Positions 25,624-41,100 of a stretch of DNA of 64,000 nt are shown piece by piece; the stretch's first letter is position 1; each line of letters opens with the position of its first letter. The DNA comes from Auanema rhodensis (taxonomy: Eukaryota > Nematoda > Chromadorea > Rhabditida > Rhabditidae): NCBI GenBank assembly GCA_964057225.1, contig OZ059897.1:18848001-18912000 (forward strand), given 5' to 3'. The notes beneath the pieces were generated by a model. It searched no databases. It saw only the letters and a program-made list of their open reading frames with translations, and had not been told where the DNA came from. A program made the translations under genes and the position numbers.

Positions 25624-28600
25624 CATTTTTCAAGGCAAAGACGATGGACAATGTTATTCAACGAAAAAATTAATTCTTCAGGGTGAAAATCGAGGATATA
25701 AGTGTGAACTTATATCAGTTGATATCTCGGTGCATTTTTAAGCTAGCGCAAATCTGATAACACAGATCGACGCAGCTTAAAAATCCGCATCGAATGCACT
25801 ATACTACATTGAGAAACGCTTAATACAAAAATTAGTTATGATCGTTTGAAAAATGATGCATTAGTGTATGTTGAGTTTCCATGTACACTCAACATTGCTT
25901 CCAAAAACATTTTGACAAAAATTTTTTCGAAAAATTTCAAAATAATTTAGCAAAAAGTAGATGTTTTAAGATTCCATTTTTCAAGGCAAAGACGATGGAC
26001 AATGTTATTCAACGAAAAAATTAATTCTTCAGGGTGAAAATCGAGGATATAAGTGTGAACTTATATCAGTTGATATCTCGGTGCATTTTAAAGCTAGCGC
26101 AAATCTGATAACACAGATCGACGCAGCTTAAAAATCCGCATCGAATGCACTATACTACATTGAGAAACGCTTAATACAAAAATTAGTTATGATCGTTTGA
26201 AAAATGATGCATTAGTGTATGTTGAGTTTCCATGTACACTCAACATTGCTTCCAAAAACATTTTGACAAAAATTTTTTCGAAAAATTTCAAAATAATTTA
26301 GCAAAAAGTAGATGTTTTTAGATTCCTTTTTTCAAGGCAAAAACGATGGACAATGTTATTCAACGAAAAAATTATTTCTTCAGGGTGAAAATCGAGGATA
26401 TAAGTGTGAACTTATATCAGTTGATATCTCGGTGCATTTTTAAGCTAGCGCAAATCTGATAACACAGATCGACGCAGCTTAAAAATCCGGATCGAATGCA
26501 CTATACTACATTAAGAAACACTTGATACAAAAATTAGTTATGATCGTTCGAAAAATGATGCATTAGTGTATGTTGAGTTTCCATGTACACTCAACATTGC
26601 TTCCAAAAACATTTTGACAAAAATTTTTTCGAAAAATTTCAAAATAATTTAGCAAAAAGTAGATGTTTTTAGATTCCATTTTTCAAGGCAAAGACGATGG
26701 ACAATGTTATTCAACGAAAAAATTAATTCTTCAGGGTGAAAATCGAGGATATAAGTGTGAACTTATATCAGTTGATATCTCGGTGCATTTTTAAGCTAGC
26801 GCAAATCTGATAACACAGATCGACGCAGCTTAAAAATCCGCATCGAATGCACTATACTACATTGAGAAACGCTTAATACAAAAATTAGTTATGATCGTTT
26901 GAAAAATGATGCATTAGTGTATGTTGAGTTTCCATGTACACTCAACATTGCTTCCAAAAACATTTTGACTAAAATTTTTTCGAAAAATTTCAAAATAATT
27001 TAGCAAAAAGTAGATGTTTTAAGATTCCATTTTTCAAGGCAAAGACGATGGACAATGTTATTCAACGAAAAAATTAATTCTTCAGGGTGAAAATCGAGGA
27101 TATAAGTGTGAACTTATATCAGTTGATATCTCGGTGCATTTTTAAGCTAGCGCAAATCTGATAACACAGATCGACGCAGCTTAAAAATCCGCATCGAATG
27201 CACTATACTACATTGAGAAACGCTTAATACAAAAATTAGTTATGATCGTTTGAAAAATTATGCATTAGTGTATGTTGAGTTTCCATGTACACTCAACATT
27301 GCTTCCAAAAACATTTTGACAAAAATTTTTTCGAAAAATTTCAAAATAATTTAGCGAAAAGTAGATGTTTTTAGATTCCATTTTTCAAGGCAAAGACGAT
27401 GGACAATGTTATTCAACGAAAAAATTAATTCTTCAGGGTGAAAATCGAGGATATAAGTGTGAACTTATATCAGTTGATATCTCGGTGCATTTTTAAGCTA
27501 GCGCAAATCTGATAACACAGATCGACGCAGCTTAAAAATCCGCATCGAATGCACTATACTACATTGAGAAACGCTTAATACAAAAATTAGTTATGATCGT
27601 TTGAAAAATGATGCATTAGTGTATGTTGAGTTTCCATGTACACTCAACATTGCTTCCAAAAACATTTTGACAAAAATTTTTTCGAAAAATTTCAAAATAA
27701 TTTAGCAAAAAATAGATGTTTTTAGATTCCATTTTTCAAGGCAAAAACGATGGACAATGTTATTCAACGAAAAAATTATTTCTTCAGGGTGAAAATCGAG
27801 GATATAAGTGTGAACTTATATCAGTTGATATCTCGGTGCATTTTTAAGCTAGCGCAAATCTGATAACACAGATCGACGCAGCTTAAAAATCCGGATCGAA
27901 TGCACTATACTACATTAAGAAACACTTGATACAAAAATTAGTTATGATCGTTTGAAAAATGATGCATTAGTGTATGTTGAGTTTCCATGTACACTCAACA
28001 TTGCTTCCAAAAACATTTTGACAAAAATTTTTTCGAAAAATTTCAAAATAATTTAGCAAAAAGTAGATGTTTTTAGATTCCATTTTTCAAGGCAAAGACG
28101 ATGGACAATGTTATTCAACGAAGAAATTAATTCTTCAGGGTGAAAATCGAGGATATAAGTGTGAACTTATATCAGTTGATATCTCGGTGCATTTTTAAGC
28201 TAGCGCAAATCTGATAACACAGATCGACGCAGCTTAAAAATCCGGATCGAATGCACTATACTACATTAAGAAACACTTGATACAAAAATTAGTTATGATC
28301 GTTCGAAAAATGATGCATTAGTGTATGTTGAGTTTCCATGTACACTCAACATTGCTTCCAAAAACATTTTGACAAAAATTTTTTCGAAAAATTTCAAAAT
28401 AATTTAGCAAAAAGTAGATGTTTTTAGATTCCATTTTTCAAGGCAAAGACGATGGACAATGTTATTCAACGAAAAAATTAATTCTTCAGGGTGAAAATCG
28501 AGGATATAAGTGTGAACTTATATCAGTTGATATCTCGGTGCATTTTTAAGCTAGCGCAAATCTGATAACACAGATCGACGCAGCTTAAAAATCCGCATCG

Positions 28601-30888
28601 AATGCACTATACTACATTGAGAAACGCTTAATACAAAAATTAGTTATGATCGTTTGAAAAATGATGCATTAGTGTATGTTGAGTTTCCATGTACACTCAA
28701 CATTGCTTCCAAAAACATTTTGACAAAAATTTTTTCGAAAAATTTCAAAATAATTTAGCAAAAAGTAGATGTTTTAAGATTCCATTTTTCAAGGCAAAGA
28801 CGATGGACAATGTTATTCAACGAAAAAATTAATTCTTCAGGGTGAAAATCGAGGATATAAGTGTGAACTTATATCAGTTGATATCTCGGTGCATTTTAAA
28901 GCTAGCGCAAATCTGATAACACAGATCGACGCAGCTTAAAAATCCGCATCGAATGCACTATACTACATTGAGAAACGCTTAATACAAAAATTAGTTATGA
29001 TCGTTTGAAAAATGATGCATTAGTGTATGTTGAGTTTCCATGTACACTCAACATTGCTTCCAAAAACATTTTGACAAAAATTTTTTCGAAAAATTTCAAA
29101 ATAATTTAGCAAAAAGTAGATGTTTTTAGATTCCTTTTTTCAAGGCAAAAACGATGGACAATGTTATTCAACGAAAAAATTATTTCTTCAGGGTGAAAAT
29201 CGAGGATATAAGTGTGAACTTATATCAGTTGATATCTCGGTGCATTTTTAAGCTAGCGCAAATCTGATAACACAGATCGACGCAGCTTAAAAATCCGGAT
29301 CGAATGCACTATACTACATTAAGAAACACTTGATACAAAAATTAGTTATGATCGTTCGAAAAATGATGCATTAGTGTATGTTGAGTTTCCATGTACACTC
29401 AACATTGCTTCCAAAAACATTTTGACAAAAATTTTTTCGAAAAATTTCAAAATAATTTAGCAAAAAGTAGATGTTTTTAGATTCCATTTTTCAAGGCAAA
29501 GACGATGGACAATGTTATTCAACGAAAAAATTAATTCTTCAGGGTGAAAATCGAGGATATAAGTGTGAACTTATATCAGTTGATATCTCGGTGCATTTTT
29601 AAGCTAGCGCAAATCTGATAACACAGATCGACGCAGCTTAAAAATCCGCATCGAATGCACTATACTACATTGAGAAACGCTTAATACAAAAATTAGTTAT
29701 GATCGTTTGAAAAATGATGCATTAGTGTATGTTGAGTTTCCATGTACACTCAACATTGCTTCCAAAAACATTTTGACAAAACTTTTTTCGAAAAATTTCA
29801 AAATAATTTAGCAAAAAGTAGATGTTTTAAGATTCCATTTTTCAAGGCAAAGACGATGGACAATGTTATTCAACGAAAAAATTAATTCTTCAGGGTGAAA
29901 ATCGAGGATATAAGTGTGAACTTATATCAGTTGATATCTCGGTGCATTTTAAAGCTAGCGCAAATCTGATAACACAGATCGACGCAGCTTAAAAATCCGC
30001 ATCGAATGCACTATACTACATTGAGAAACGCTTAATACAAAAATTAGTTATGATCGTTTGAAAAATGATGCATTAGTGTATGTTGAGTTTCCATGTACAC
30101 TCAACATTGCTTCCAAAAACATTTTGACAAAAATTTTTTCGAAAAATTTCAAAATAATTTAGCGAAAAGTAGATGTTTTTAGATTCCATTTTTCAAGGCA
30201 AAGACGATGGACAATGTTATTCAACGAAAAAATTAATTCTTCAGGGTGAAAATCGAGGATATAAGTGTGAACTTATATCAGTTGATATCTCGGTGCATTT
30301 TTAAGCTAGCGCAAATCTGATAACACAGATCGACGCAGCTTAAAAATCCGCATCGAATGCACTATACTACATTGAGAAACGCTTAATACAAAAATTAGTT
30401 ATGATCGTTTGAAAAATGATGCATTAGTGTATGTTGAGTTTCCATGTACACTCAACATTGCTTCCAAAAACATTTTGACAAAAATTTTTTCGAAAAATTT
30501 CAAAATAATTTAGCAAAAAATAGATGTTTTTAGATTCCATTTTTCAAGGCAAAAACGATGGACAATGTTATTCAACGAAAAAATTATTTCTTCAGGGTGA
30601 AAATCGAGGATATAAGTGTGAACTTATATCAGTTGATATCTCGGTGCATTTTTAAGCTAGCGCAAATCTGATAACACAGATCGACGCAGCTTAAAAATCC
30701 GGATCGAATGCACTATACTACATTAAGAAACACTTGATACAAAAATTAGTTATGATCGTTTGAAAAATGATGCATTAGTGTATGTTGAGTTTCCATGTAC
30801 ACTCAACATTGCTTCCAAAAACATTTTGACAAAAATTTTTTCGAAAAATTTCAAAATAATTTAGCAAAAAGTAGATGTTTTTAGATTC
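25273..30888 (+). repeat. 8-mer HOR, two copies (M72-M79, M80-M87; 2,808-bp period)
   Basis: The order in both copies is: D type (G m43, G m165, C m224); plain ending TTTTAAG; A at m116; T m2 with G m165 and C m224; plain ending TTTTAAG; unit ending GCGAAAAG; plain ending GCAAAAAATAG; A m17/T m50/G m165. The sixth members differ (M77 has T at m116 and a private T at m232; M85 has A at m116). Private changes include T at m295 of M76 and C at m298 of M84. The first unit is shared with the last unit of the 6-mer block. Confidence 0.85.
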
Positions 30889-33800
30889 CATTTTTCAAGG
30901 CAAAGACGATGGACAATGTTATTCAACGAAAAAATTAATTCTTCAGGGTGAAAATCGAGGATATAAGTGTGAACTTATATCAGTTGATATCTCGGTGCAT
31001 TTTTAAGCTAGCGCAAATCTGATAACACAGATCGACGCAGCTTAAAAATCCGCATCGAATGCACTATACTACATTGAGAAACGCTTAATACAAAAATTAG
31101 TTATGATCGTTTGAAAAATGATGCATTAGTGTATGTTGAGTTTCCATGTACACTCAACATTGCTTCCAAAAACATTTTGACAAAAATTTTTTCGAAAAAT
31201 TTCAAAATAATTTAGCAAAAAGTAGATGTTTTAAGATTCCATTTTTCAAGGCAAAGACGATGGACAATGTTATTCAACGAAAAAATTAATTCTTCAGGGT
31301 GAAAATCGAGGATATAAGTGTGAACTTATATCAGTTGATATCTCGGTGCATTTTAAAGCTAGCGCAAATCTGATAACACAGATCGACGCAGCTTAAAAAT
31401 CCGCATCGAATGCACTATACTACATTGAGAAACGCTTAATACAAAAATTAGTTATGATCGTTTGAAAAATGATGCATTAGTGTATGTTGAGTTTCCATGT
31501 ACACTCAACATTGCTTCCAAAAACATTTTGACAAAAATTTTTTCGAAAAATTTCAAAATAATTTAGCGAAAAGTAGATGTTTTTAGATTCCATTTTTCAA
31601 GGCAAAGACGATGGACAATGTTATTCAACGAAAAAATTAATTCTTCAGGGTGAAAATCGAGGATATAAGTGTGAACTTATATCAGTTGATATCTCGGTGC
31701 ATTTTTAAGCTAGCGCAAATCTGATAACACAGATCGACGCAGCTTAAAAATCCGCATCGAATGCACTATACTACATTGAGAAACGCTTAATACAAAAATT
31801 AGTTATGATCGTTTGAAAAATGATGCATTAGTGTATGTTGAGTTTCCATGTACACTCAACATTGCTTCCAAAAACATTTTGACAAAAATTTTTTCGAAAA
31901 ATTTCAAAATAATTTAGCAAAAAATAGATGTTTTTAGATTCCATTTTTCAAGGCAAAGACGATGGACAATGTTATTCAACGAAAAAATTAATTCTTCAGG
32001 GTGAAAATCGAGGATATAAGTGTGAACTTATATCAGTTGATATCTCGGTGCATTTTTAAGCTAGCGCAAATCTGATAACACAGATCGACGCAGCTTAAAA
32101 ATCCGCATCGAATGCACTATACTACATTAAGAAACGCTTGATACAAGAATTAGTTATGATCGTTTGAAAAATGATGCATTAGTGTATGTTGAGTTTCCAT
32201 GTACACTCAACATTGCTTCCAAAAACATTTTGACAAAAATTTTTTCGAAAAATTTCAAAATAATTTAGCGAAAAGTAGATGTTTTTAGATTCCATTTTTC
32301 AAGGCAAAGACGATGGACAATGTTATTCAACGAAAAAATTAATTCTTCAGGGTGAAAATCGAGGATATAAGTGTGAACTTATATCAGTTGATATCTCGGT
32401 GCATTTTTAAGCTAGCGCAAATCTGATAACACAGATCGACGCAGCTTAAAAATCCGCATCGAATGCACTATACTACATTGAGAAACGCTTAATACAAAAA
32501 TTAGTTATGATCGTTTGAAAAATGATGCATTAGTGTATGTTGAGTTTCCATGTACACTCAACATTGCTTCCAAAAACATTTTGACAAAAATTTTTTCGAA
32601 AAATTTCAGAATAATTTAGCAAAAAATAGATGTTTTTAGATTCCATTTTTCAAGGCAAAAACGATGGACAATGTTATTCAACGAAAAAATTAATTCTTCA
32701 GGGTGAAAATCGAGGATATAAGTGTGAACTTATATCAGTTGATATCTCGGTGCATTTTTAAGCTAGCGCAAATCTGATAACACAGATCGACGCAGCTTAA
32801 AAATCCGCATCGAATGCACTATACTACATTAAGAAACGCTTGATACAAGAATTAGTTATGATCGTTTGAAAAATGATGCATTAGTGTATGTTGAGTTTCC
32901 ATGTACACTCAACATTGCTTCCAAAAACATTTTGACAAAAATTTTTTCGAAAAATTTCAAAATAATTTAGCAAAAAGTAGATGTTTTTAAATTCCATTTT
33001 TCAAGGCAAAGACGATGGACAATGTTATTCAACGAAAAAATTAATTCTTCAGGGTGAAAATCGAGGATATAAGTGTGAACTTATATCAGTTGATATCTCG
33101 GTGCATTTTTAAGCTAGCGCAAATCTGATAACACAGATCGACGCAGCTTAAAAATCCGGATCGAATGCACTATACTACATTAAGAAACACTTGATACAAA
33201 AATTAGTTATGATCGTTTGAAAAATGATGCATTAGTGTATGTTGAGTTTCCATGTACACTCAACATTGCTTCCAAAAACATTTTGACAAAAATTTTTTCG
33301 AAAAATTTCAAAATAATTTAGCAAAAAATAGATGTTTTTAGATTCCATTTTTCAAGGCAAAGACGATGGACAATGTTATTCAACGAAAAAATTAATTCTT
33401 CAGGGTGAAAATCGAGGATATAAGTGTGAACTTATATCAGTTGATATCTCGGTGCATTTTTAAGCTAGCGCAAATCTGATAACACAGATCGACGCAGCTT
33501 AAAAATCCGGATCGAATGCACTATACTACATTAAGAAACACTTGATACAAAAATTAGTTATGATCGTTTGAAAAATGATGCATTAGTGTATGTTGAGTTT
33601 CCATGTACACTCAACATTGCTTCCAAAAACATTTTGACAAAAATTTTTTCGAAAAATTTCAAAATAATTTAGCAAAAAATAGATGTTTTTAGATTCCATT
33701 TTTCAAGGCAAAGACGATGGACAATGTTATTCAACGAAAAAATTAATTCTTCAGGGTGAAAATCGAGGATATAAGTGTGAACTTATATCAGTTGATATCT

Positions 33801-35100
33801 CGGTGCATTTTTAAGCTAGCGCAAATCTGATAACACAGATCGACGCAGCTTAAAAATCCGCATCGAATGCACTATACTACATTAAGAAACGCTTGATACA
33901 AGAATTAGTTATGATCGTTTGAAAAATGATGCATTAGTGTATGTTGAGTTTCCATGTACACTCAACATTGCTTCCAAAAACATTTTGACAAAAATTTTTT
34001 CGAAAAATTTCAAAATAATTTAGCAAAAAGTAGATGTTTTTAGATTCCATTTTTCAAGGCAAAGACGATGGACAATGTTATTCAACGAAAAAATTAATTC
34101 TTCAGGGTGAAAATCGAGGATATAAGTGTGAACTTATATCAGTTGATATCTCGGTGCATTTTTAAGCTAGCGCAAATCTGATAACACAGATCGACGCAGC
34201 TTAAAAATCCGCATCGAATGCACTATACTACATTAAGAAACGCTTGATACAAGAATTAGTTATGATCGTTTGAAAAATGATGCATTAGTGTATGTTGAGT
34301 TTCCATGTACACTCAACATTGCTTCCAAAAACATTTTGACAAAAATTTTTTCGAAAAATTTCAAAATAATTTAGCAAAAAGTAGATGTTTTAAGATTCCA
34401 TTTTTCAAGGCAAAGACGATGGACAATGTTATTCAACGAAAAAATTAATTCTTCAGGGTGAAAATCGAGGATATAAGTGTGAACTTATATCAGTTGATAT
34501 CTCGGTGCATTTTAAAGCTAGCGCAAATCTGATAACACAGATCGACGCAGCTTAAAAATCCGCATCGAATGCACTATACTACATTGAGAAACGCTTAATA
34601 CAAAAATTAGTTATGATCGTTTGAAAAATGATGCATTAGTGTATGTTGAGTTTCCATGTACACTCAACATTGCTTCCAAAAACATTTTGACAAAAATTTT
34701 TTCGAAAAATTTCAAAATAATTTAGCGAAAAGTAGATGTTTTTAGATTCCATTTTTCAAGGCAAAGACGATGGACAATGTTATTCAACGAAAAAATTAAT
34801 TCTTCAGGGTGAAAATCGAGGATATAAGTGTGAACTTATATCAGTTGATATCTCGGTGCATTTTTAAGCTAGCGCAAATCTGATAACACAGATCGACGCA
34901 GCTTAAAAATCCGGATCGAATGCACTATACTACATTAAGAAACACTTGATACAAAAATTAGTTATGATCGTTTGAAAAATGATGCATTAGTGTATGTTGA
35001 GTTTCCATGTACACTCAACATTGCTTCCAAAAACATTTTGACAAAAATTTTTTCGAAAAATTTCAAAATAATTTAGCAAAAAGTAGATGTTTTTAGATTC
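30889..35100 (+). repeat. Units M88-M99, short nested duplications
   Basis: M88-M90 repeat the order of M84-M86 (4-unit offset). M94 and M95 look the same as each other (G at m165, ending GCAAAAAATAG), and M96 and M97 are both G-at-m206 units, so single-unit duplications occurred here. M93 ends TTTTTAAATTC (A at m347), a mark otherwise seen only in M105 and M126. From roughly the middle of M99 the sequence matches the middle of M120, the left edge of the large 21-mer duplication. Confidence 0.75.
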
Positions 35101-38100
35101 CTTTTTTCAAGGCAAAAACGATGGACAATGTTATTCAACGAAAAAATTATTTCTTCAGGGTGAAAATCGAGGATATAAGTGTGAACTTATATCAGTTGAT
35201 ATCTCGGTGCATTTTTAAGCTAGCGCAAATCTGATAACACAGATCGACGCAGCTTAAAAATCCGCATCGAATGCACTATACTACATTGAGAAACGCTTAA
35301 TACAAAAATTAGTTATGATCGTTTGAAAAATGATGCATTAGTGTATGTTGAGTTTCCATGTACACTCAACATTGCTTCCAAAAACATTTTGACAAAAATT
35401 TTTTCGAAAAATTTCAAAATAATTTAGCAAAAAATAGATGTTTTTAGATTCCATTTTTCAAGGCAAAAACGATGGACAATGTTATTCAACGAAAAAATTA
35501 ATTCTTCAGGGTGAAAATCGAGGATATAAGTGTGAACTTATATCAGTTGATATCTCGGTGCATTTTTAAGCTAGCGCAAATCTGATAACACAGATCGACG
35601 CAGCTTAAAAATCCGCATCGAATGCACTATACTACATTAAGAAACGCTTGATACAAGAATTAGTTATGATCGTTTGAAAAATGATGCATTAGTGTATGTT
35701 GAGTTTCCATGTACACTCAACATTGCTTCCAAAAACATTTTGACAAAAATTTTTTCGAAAAATTTCAAAATAATTTAGCAAAAAGTAGATGTTTTAAGAT
35801 TCCATTTTTCAAGGCAAAGACGATGGACAATGTTATTCAACGAAAAAATTAATTCTTCAGGGTGAAAATCGAGGATATAAGTGTGAACTTATATCAGTTG
35901 ATATCTCGGTGCATTTTAAAGCTAGCGCAAATCTGATAACACAGATCGACGCAGCTTAAAAATCCGCATCGAATGCACTATACTACATTGAGAAACGCTT
36001 AATACAAAAATTAGTTATGATCGTTTGAAAAATGATGCATTAGTGTATGTTGAGTTTCCATGTACACTCAACATTGCTTCCAAAAACATTTTGACAAAAA
36101 TTTTTTCGAAAAATTTCAAAATAATTTAGCGAAAAGTAGATGTTTTTAGATTCCATTTTTCAAGGCAAAGACGATGGACAATGTTCTTCAACGAAAAAAT
36201 TAATTTTTCAGGGTGAAAATCGAGGATATAAGTGTGAACTTATATCAGTTGATATCTCGGTGCATTTTTAAGCTAGCGCAAATCTGATAACACAGATCGA
36301 CGCAGCTTAAAAATCCGCATCGAATGCACTATACTACATTGAGAAACGCTTAATACAAAAATTAGTTATGATCGTTTGAAAAATGATGCATTAGTGTATG
36401 TTGAGTTTCCATGTACACTCAACATTGCTTCCAAAAACATTTTGACAAAAATTTTTTCGAAAAATTTCAAAATAATTTAGCAAAAAGTAGATGTTTTTAG
36501 ATTCCTTTTTTCAAGGCAAAAACGATGGACAATGTTATTCAACGAAAAAATTATTTCTTCAGGGTGAAAATCGAGGATATAAGTGTGAACTTATATCAGT
36601 TGATATCTCGGTGCATTTTTAAGCTAGCGCAAATCTGATAACACAGATCGACGCAGCTTAAAAATCCGCATCGAATGCACTATACTACATTGAGAAACGC
36701 TTAATACAAAAATTAGTTATGATCGTTTGAAAAATGATGCATTAGTGTATGTTGAGTTTCCATGTACACTCAACATTGCTTCCAAAAACATTTTGACAAA
36801 AATTTTTTCGAAAAATTTCAAAATAATTTAGCAAAAAATAGATGTTTTTAGATTCCATTTTTCAAGGCAAAAACGATGGACAATGTTATTCAACGAAAAA
36901 ATTAATTCTTCAGGGTGAAAATCGAGGATATAAGTGTGAACTTATATCAGTTGATATCTCGGTGCATTTTTAAGCTAGCGCAAATCTGATAACACAGATC
37001 GACGCAGCTTAAAAATCCGCATCGAATGCACTATACTACATTAAGAAACGCTTGATACAAGAATTAGTTATGATCGTTTGAAAAATGATGCATTAGTGTA
37101 TGTTGAGTTTCCATGTACACTCAACATTGCTTCCAAAAACATTTTGACAAAAATTTTTTCGAAAAATTTCAAAATAATTTAGCAAAAAGTAGATGTTTTT
37201 AAATTCCATTTTTCAAGGCAAAGACGATGGACAATGTTATTCAACGAAAAAATTAATTCTTCAGGGTGAAAATCGAGGATATAAGTGTGAACTTATATCA
37301 GTTGATATCTCGGTGCATTTTTAAGCTAGCGCAAATCTGATAACACAGATCGACGCAGCTTAAAAATCCGGATCGAATGCACTATACTACATTAAGAAAC
37401 ACTTGATACAAAAATTAGTTATGATCGTTTGAAAAATGATGCATTAGTGTATGTTGAGTTTCCATGTACACTCAACATTGCTTCCAAAAACATTTTGACA
37501 AAAATTTTTTCGAAAAATTTCAAAATAATTTAGCAAAAAGTAGATGTTTTTAGATTCCATTTTTCAAGGCAAAGACGATGGACAATGTTATTCAACGAAA
37601 AAATTAATTCTTCAGGGTGAAAATCGAGGATATAAGTGTGAACTTATATCAGTTGATATCTCGGTGCATTTTTAAGCTAGCGCAAATCTGATAACACAGA
37701 TCGACGCAGCTTAAAAATCCGCATCGAATGCACTATACTACATTGAGAAACGCTTAATACAAAAATTAGTTATGATCGTTTGAAAAATGATGCATTAGTG
37801 TATGTTGAGTTTCCATGTACACTCAACATTGCTTCCAAAAACATTTTGACAAAAATTTTTTCGAAAAATTTCAAAATAATTTAGCAAAAAGTAGATGTTT
37901 TAAGATTCCATTTTTCAAGGCAAAGACGATGGACAATGTTATTCAACGAAAAAATTAATTCTTCAGGGTGAAAATCGAGGATATAAGTGTGAACTTATAT
38001 CAGTTGATATCTCGGTGCATTTTAAAGCTAGCGCAAATCTGATAACACAGATCGACGCAGCTTAAAAATCCGCATCGAATGCACTATACTACATTGAGAA

Positions 38101-41100
38101 ACGCTTAATACAAAAATTAGTTATGATCGTTTGAAAAATGATGCATTAGTGTATGTTGAGTTTCCATGTACACTCAACATTGCTTCCAAAAACATTTTGA
38201 CAAAAATTTTTTCGAAAAATTTCAAAATAATTTAGCGAAAAGTAGATGTTTTTAGATTCCATTTTTCAAGGCAAAGACGATGGACAATGTTCTTCAACGA
38301 AAAAATTAATTTTTCAGGGTGAAAATCGAGGATATAAGTGTGAACTTATATCAGTTGATATCTCGGTGCATTTTTAAGCTAGCGCAAATCTGATAACACA
38401 GATCGACGCAGCTTAAAAATCCGCATCGAATGCACTATACTACATTGAGAAACGCTTAATACAAAAATTAGTTATGATCGTTTGAAAAATGATGCATTAG
38501 TGTATGTTGAGTTTCCATGTACACTCAACATTGCTTCCAAAAACATTTTGACAAAAATTTTTTCGAAAAATTTCAAAATAATTTAGCAAAAAGTAGATGT
38601 TTTTAGATTCCTTTTTTCAAGGCAAAAACGATGGACAATGTTATTCAACGAAAAAATTATTTCTTCAGGGTGAAAATCGAGGATATAAGTGTGAACTTAT
38701 ATCAGTTGATATCTCGGTGCATTTTTAAGCTAGCGCAAATCTGATAACACAGATCGACGCAGCTTAAAAATCCGGATCGAATGCACTATACTACATTAAG
38801 AAACACTTGATACAAAAATTAGTTATGATCGTTTGAAAAATGATGCATTAGTGTATGTTGAGTTTCCATGTACACTCAACACTGCTTCCAAAAACATTTT
38901 GACAAAAATTTTTTCAAAAAATTTCAAAATAATTTAGCAAAAAGTAGATGTTTTTAGATTCCATTTTTCAAGGCAAAGACGATGGACAATGTTATTCAAC
39001 GAAAAAATTAATTCTTCAGGGTGAAAATCGAGGATATAAGTGTGAACTTATATCAGTTGATATCTCGGCGCATTTTTAAGCTAGCGCAAATCTGATAACA
39101 CAGATCGACGCAGCTTAAAAATCCGCATCGAATGCACTATACTACATTGAGAAACGCTTAATACAAAAATTAGTTATGATCGTTTGAAAAATGATGCATT
39201 AGTGTATGTTGAGTTTCCATGTACACTCAACATTGCTTCCAAAAACATTTTGACAAAAATTTTTTCGAAAAATTTCAAAATAATTTAGCAAAAAGTAGAT
39301 GTTTTTAGATTCCTTTTTTCAAGGCAAAAACGATGGACAATGTTATTCAACGAAAAAATTATTTCTTCAGGGTGAAAATCGAGGATATAAGTGTGAAGTT
39401 ATATCAGTTGATATCTCGGTGCATTTTTAAGCTAGCGCAAATCTGATAACACAGATCGACGCAGCTTAAAAATCCGGATCGAATGCACTATACTACATTA
39501 AGAAACACTTGATACAAAAATTAGTTATGATCGTTTGAAAAATGATGCATTAGTGTATGTTGAGTTTCCATGTACACTCAACATTGCTTCCAAAAACATT
39601 TTGACAAAAATTTTTTCAAAAAATTTCAAAATAATTTAGCAAAAAGTAGATGTTTTTAGATTCCATTTTTCAAGGCAAAGACGATGGACAATCTTATTCA
39701 ACGAAAAAATTAATTCTTCAGGGTGAAAATCGAGGATATAAGTGTGAACTTATATCAGTTGATATCTCGGTGCATTTCTAAGCTAGCACAAATCTGATAA
39801 CACAGATCGACGCAGCTTAAAAATCCGCATCGAATGCACTATACTACATTGAGAAACGCTTAATACAAAAATTAGTTATGATCGTTTGAAAAATGATGCA
39901 TTAGTGTATGTTGAGTTTCCATGTACACTCAACATTGCTTCCAAAAACATTTTGACAAAAATTTTTTCGAAAAATTTCAAAATAATTTAGCAAAAAATAG
40001 ATGTTTTTAGATTCCATTTTTCAAGGCAAAGACGATGGACAATGTTATTCAACGAAAAAATTAATTCTTCAGGGTGAAAATCGAGGATATAAGTGTGAAC
40101 TTATATCAGTTGATATCTCGGTGCATTTTTAAGCTAGCGCAAATCTGATAACACAGATCGACGCAGCTTAAAAATCCGCATCGAATGCACTATACTACAT
40201 TAAGAAACGCTTAATACAAAAATTAGTTATGATCGTTTGAAAAATGATGCATTAGTGTATGTTGAGTTTCCATGTACACTCAACATTGCTTCCAAAAACA
40301 TTTTGACAAAAATTTTTTCGAAAAATTTCAAAATAATTTAGCAAAAAGTAGATGTTTTTAGATTCCTTTTTTCAAGGCAAAAACGATGGACAATGTTATT
40401 CAACGAAAAAATTATTTCTTCAGGGTGAAAATCGAGGATATAAGTGTGAACTTATATCAGTTGATATCTCGGTGCATTTTTAAGCTAGCGCAAATCTGAT
40501 AACACAGATCGACGCAGCTTAAAAATCCGGATCGAATGCACTATACTACATTAAGAAACACTTGATACAAAAATTAGTTATGATCGTTTGAAAAATGATG
40601 CATTAGTGTATGTTGAGTTTCCATGTACACTCAACATTGCTTCCAAAAACATTTTGACAAAAATTTTTTCGAAAAATTTCAAAATAATTTAGCAAAAAAT
40701 AGATGTTTTTAGATTCCATTTTTCAAGGCAAAGACGATGGACAATGTTATTCAACGAAAAAATTAATTCTTCAGGGTGAAAATCGAGGATATAAGTGTGA
40801 ACTTATATCAGTTGATATCTCGGTGCATTTTTAAGCTAGCGCAAATCTGATAACACAGATCGACGCAGCTTAAAAATCCGCATCGAATGCACTATACTAC
40901 ATTAAGAAACGCTTAATACAAAAATTAGTTATGATCGTTTGAAAAATGATGCATTAGTGTATGTTGAGTTTCCATGTACACTCAACATTGCTTCCAAAAA
41001 CATTTTGACAAAAATTTTTTCGAAAAATTTCAAAATAATTTAGCAAAAAGTAGATGTTTTTAGATTCCTTTTTTCAAGGCAAAAACGATGGACAATGTTA

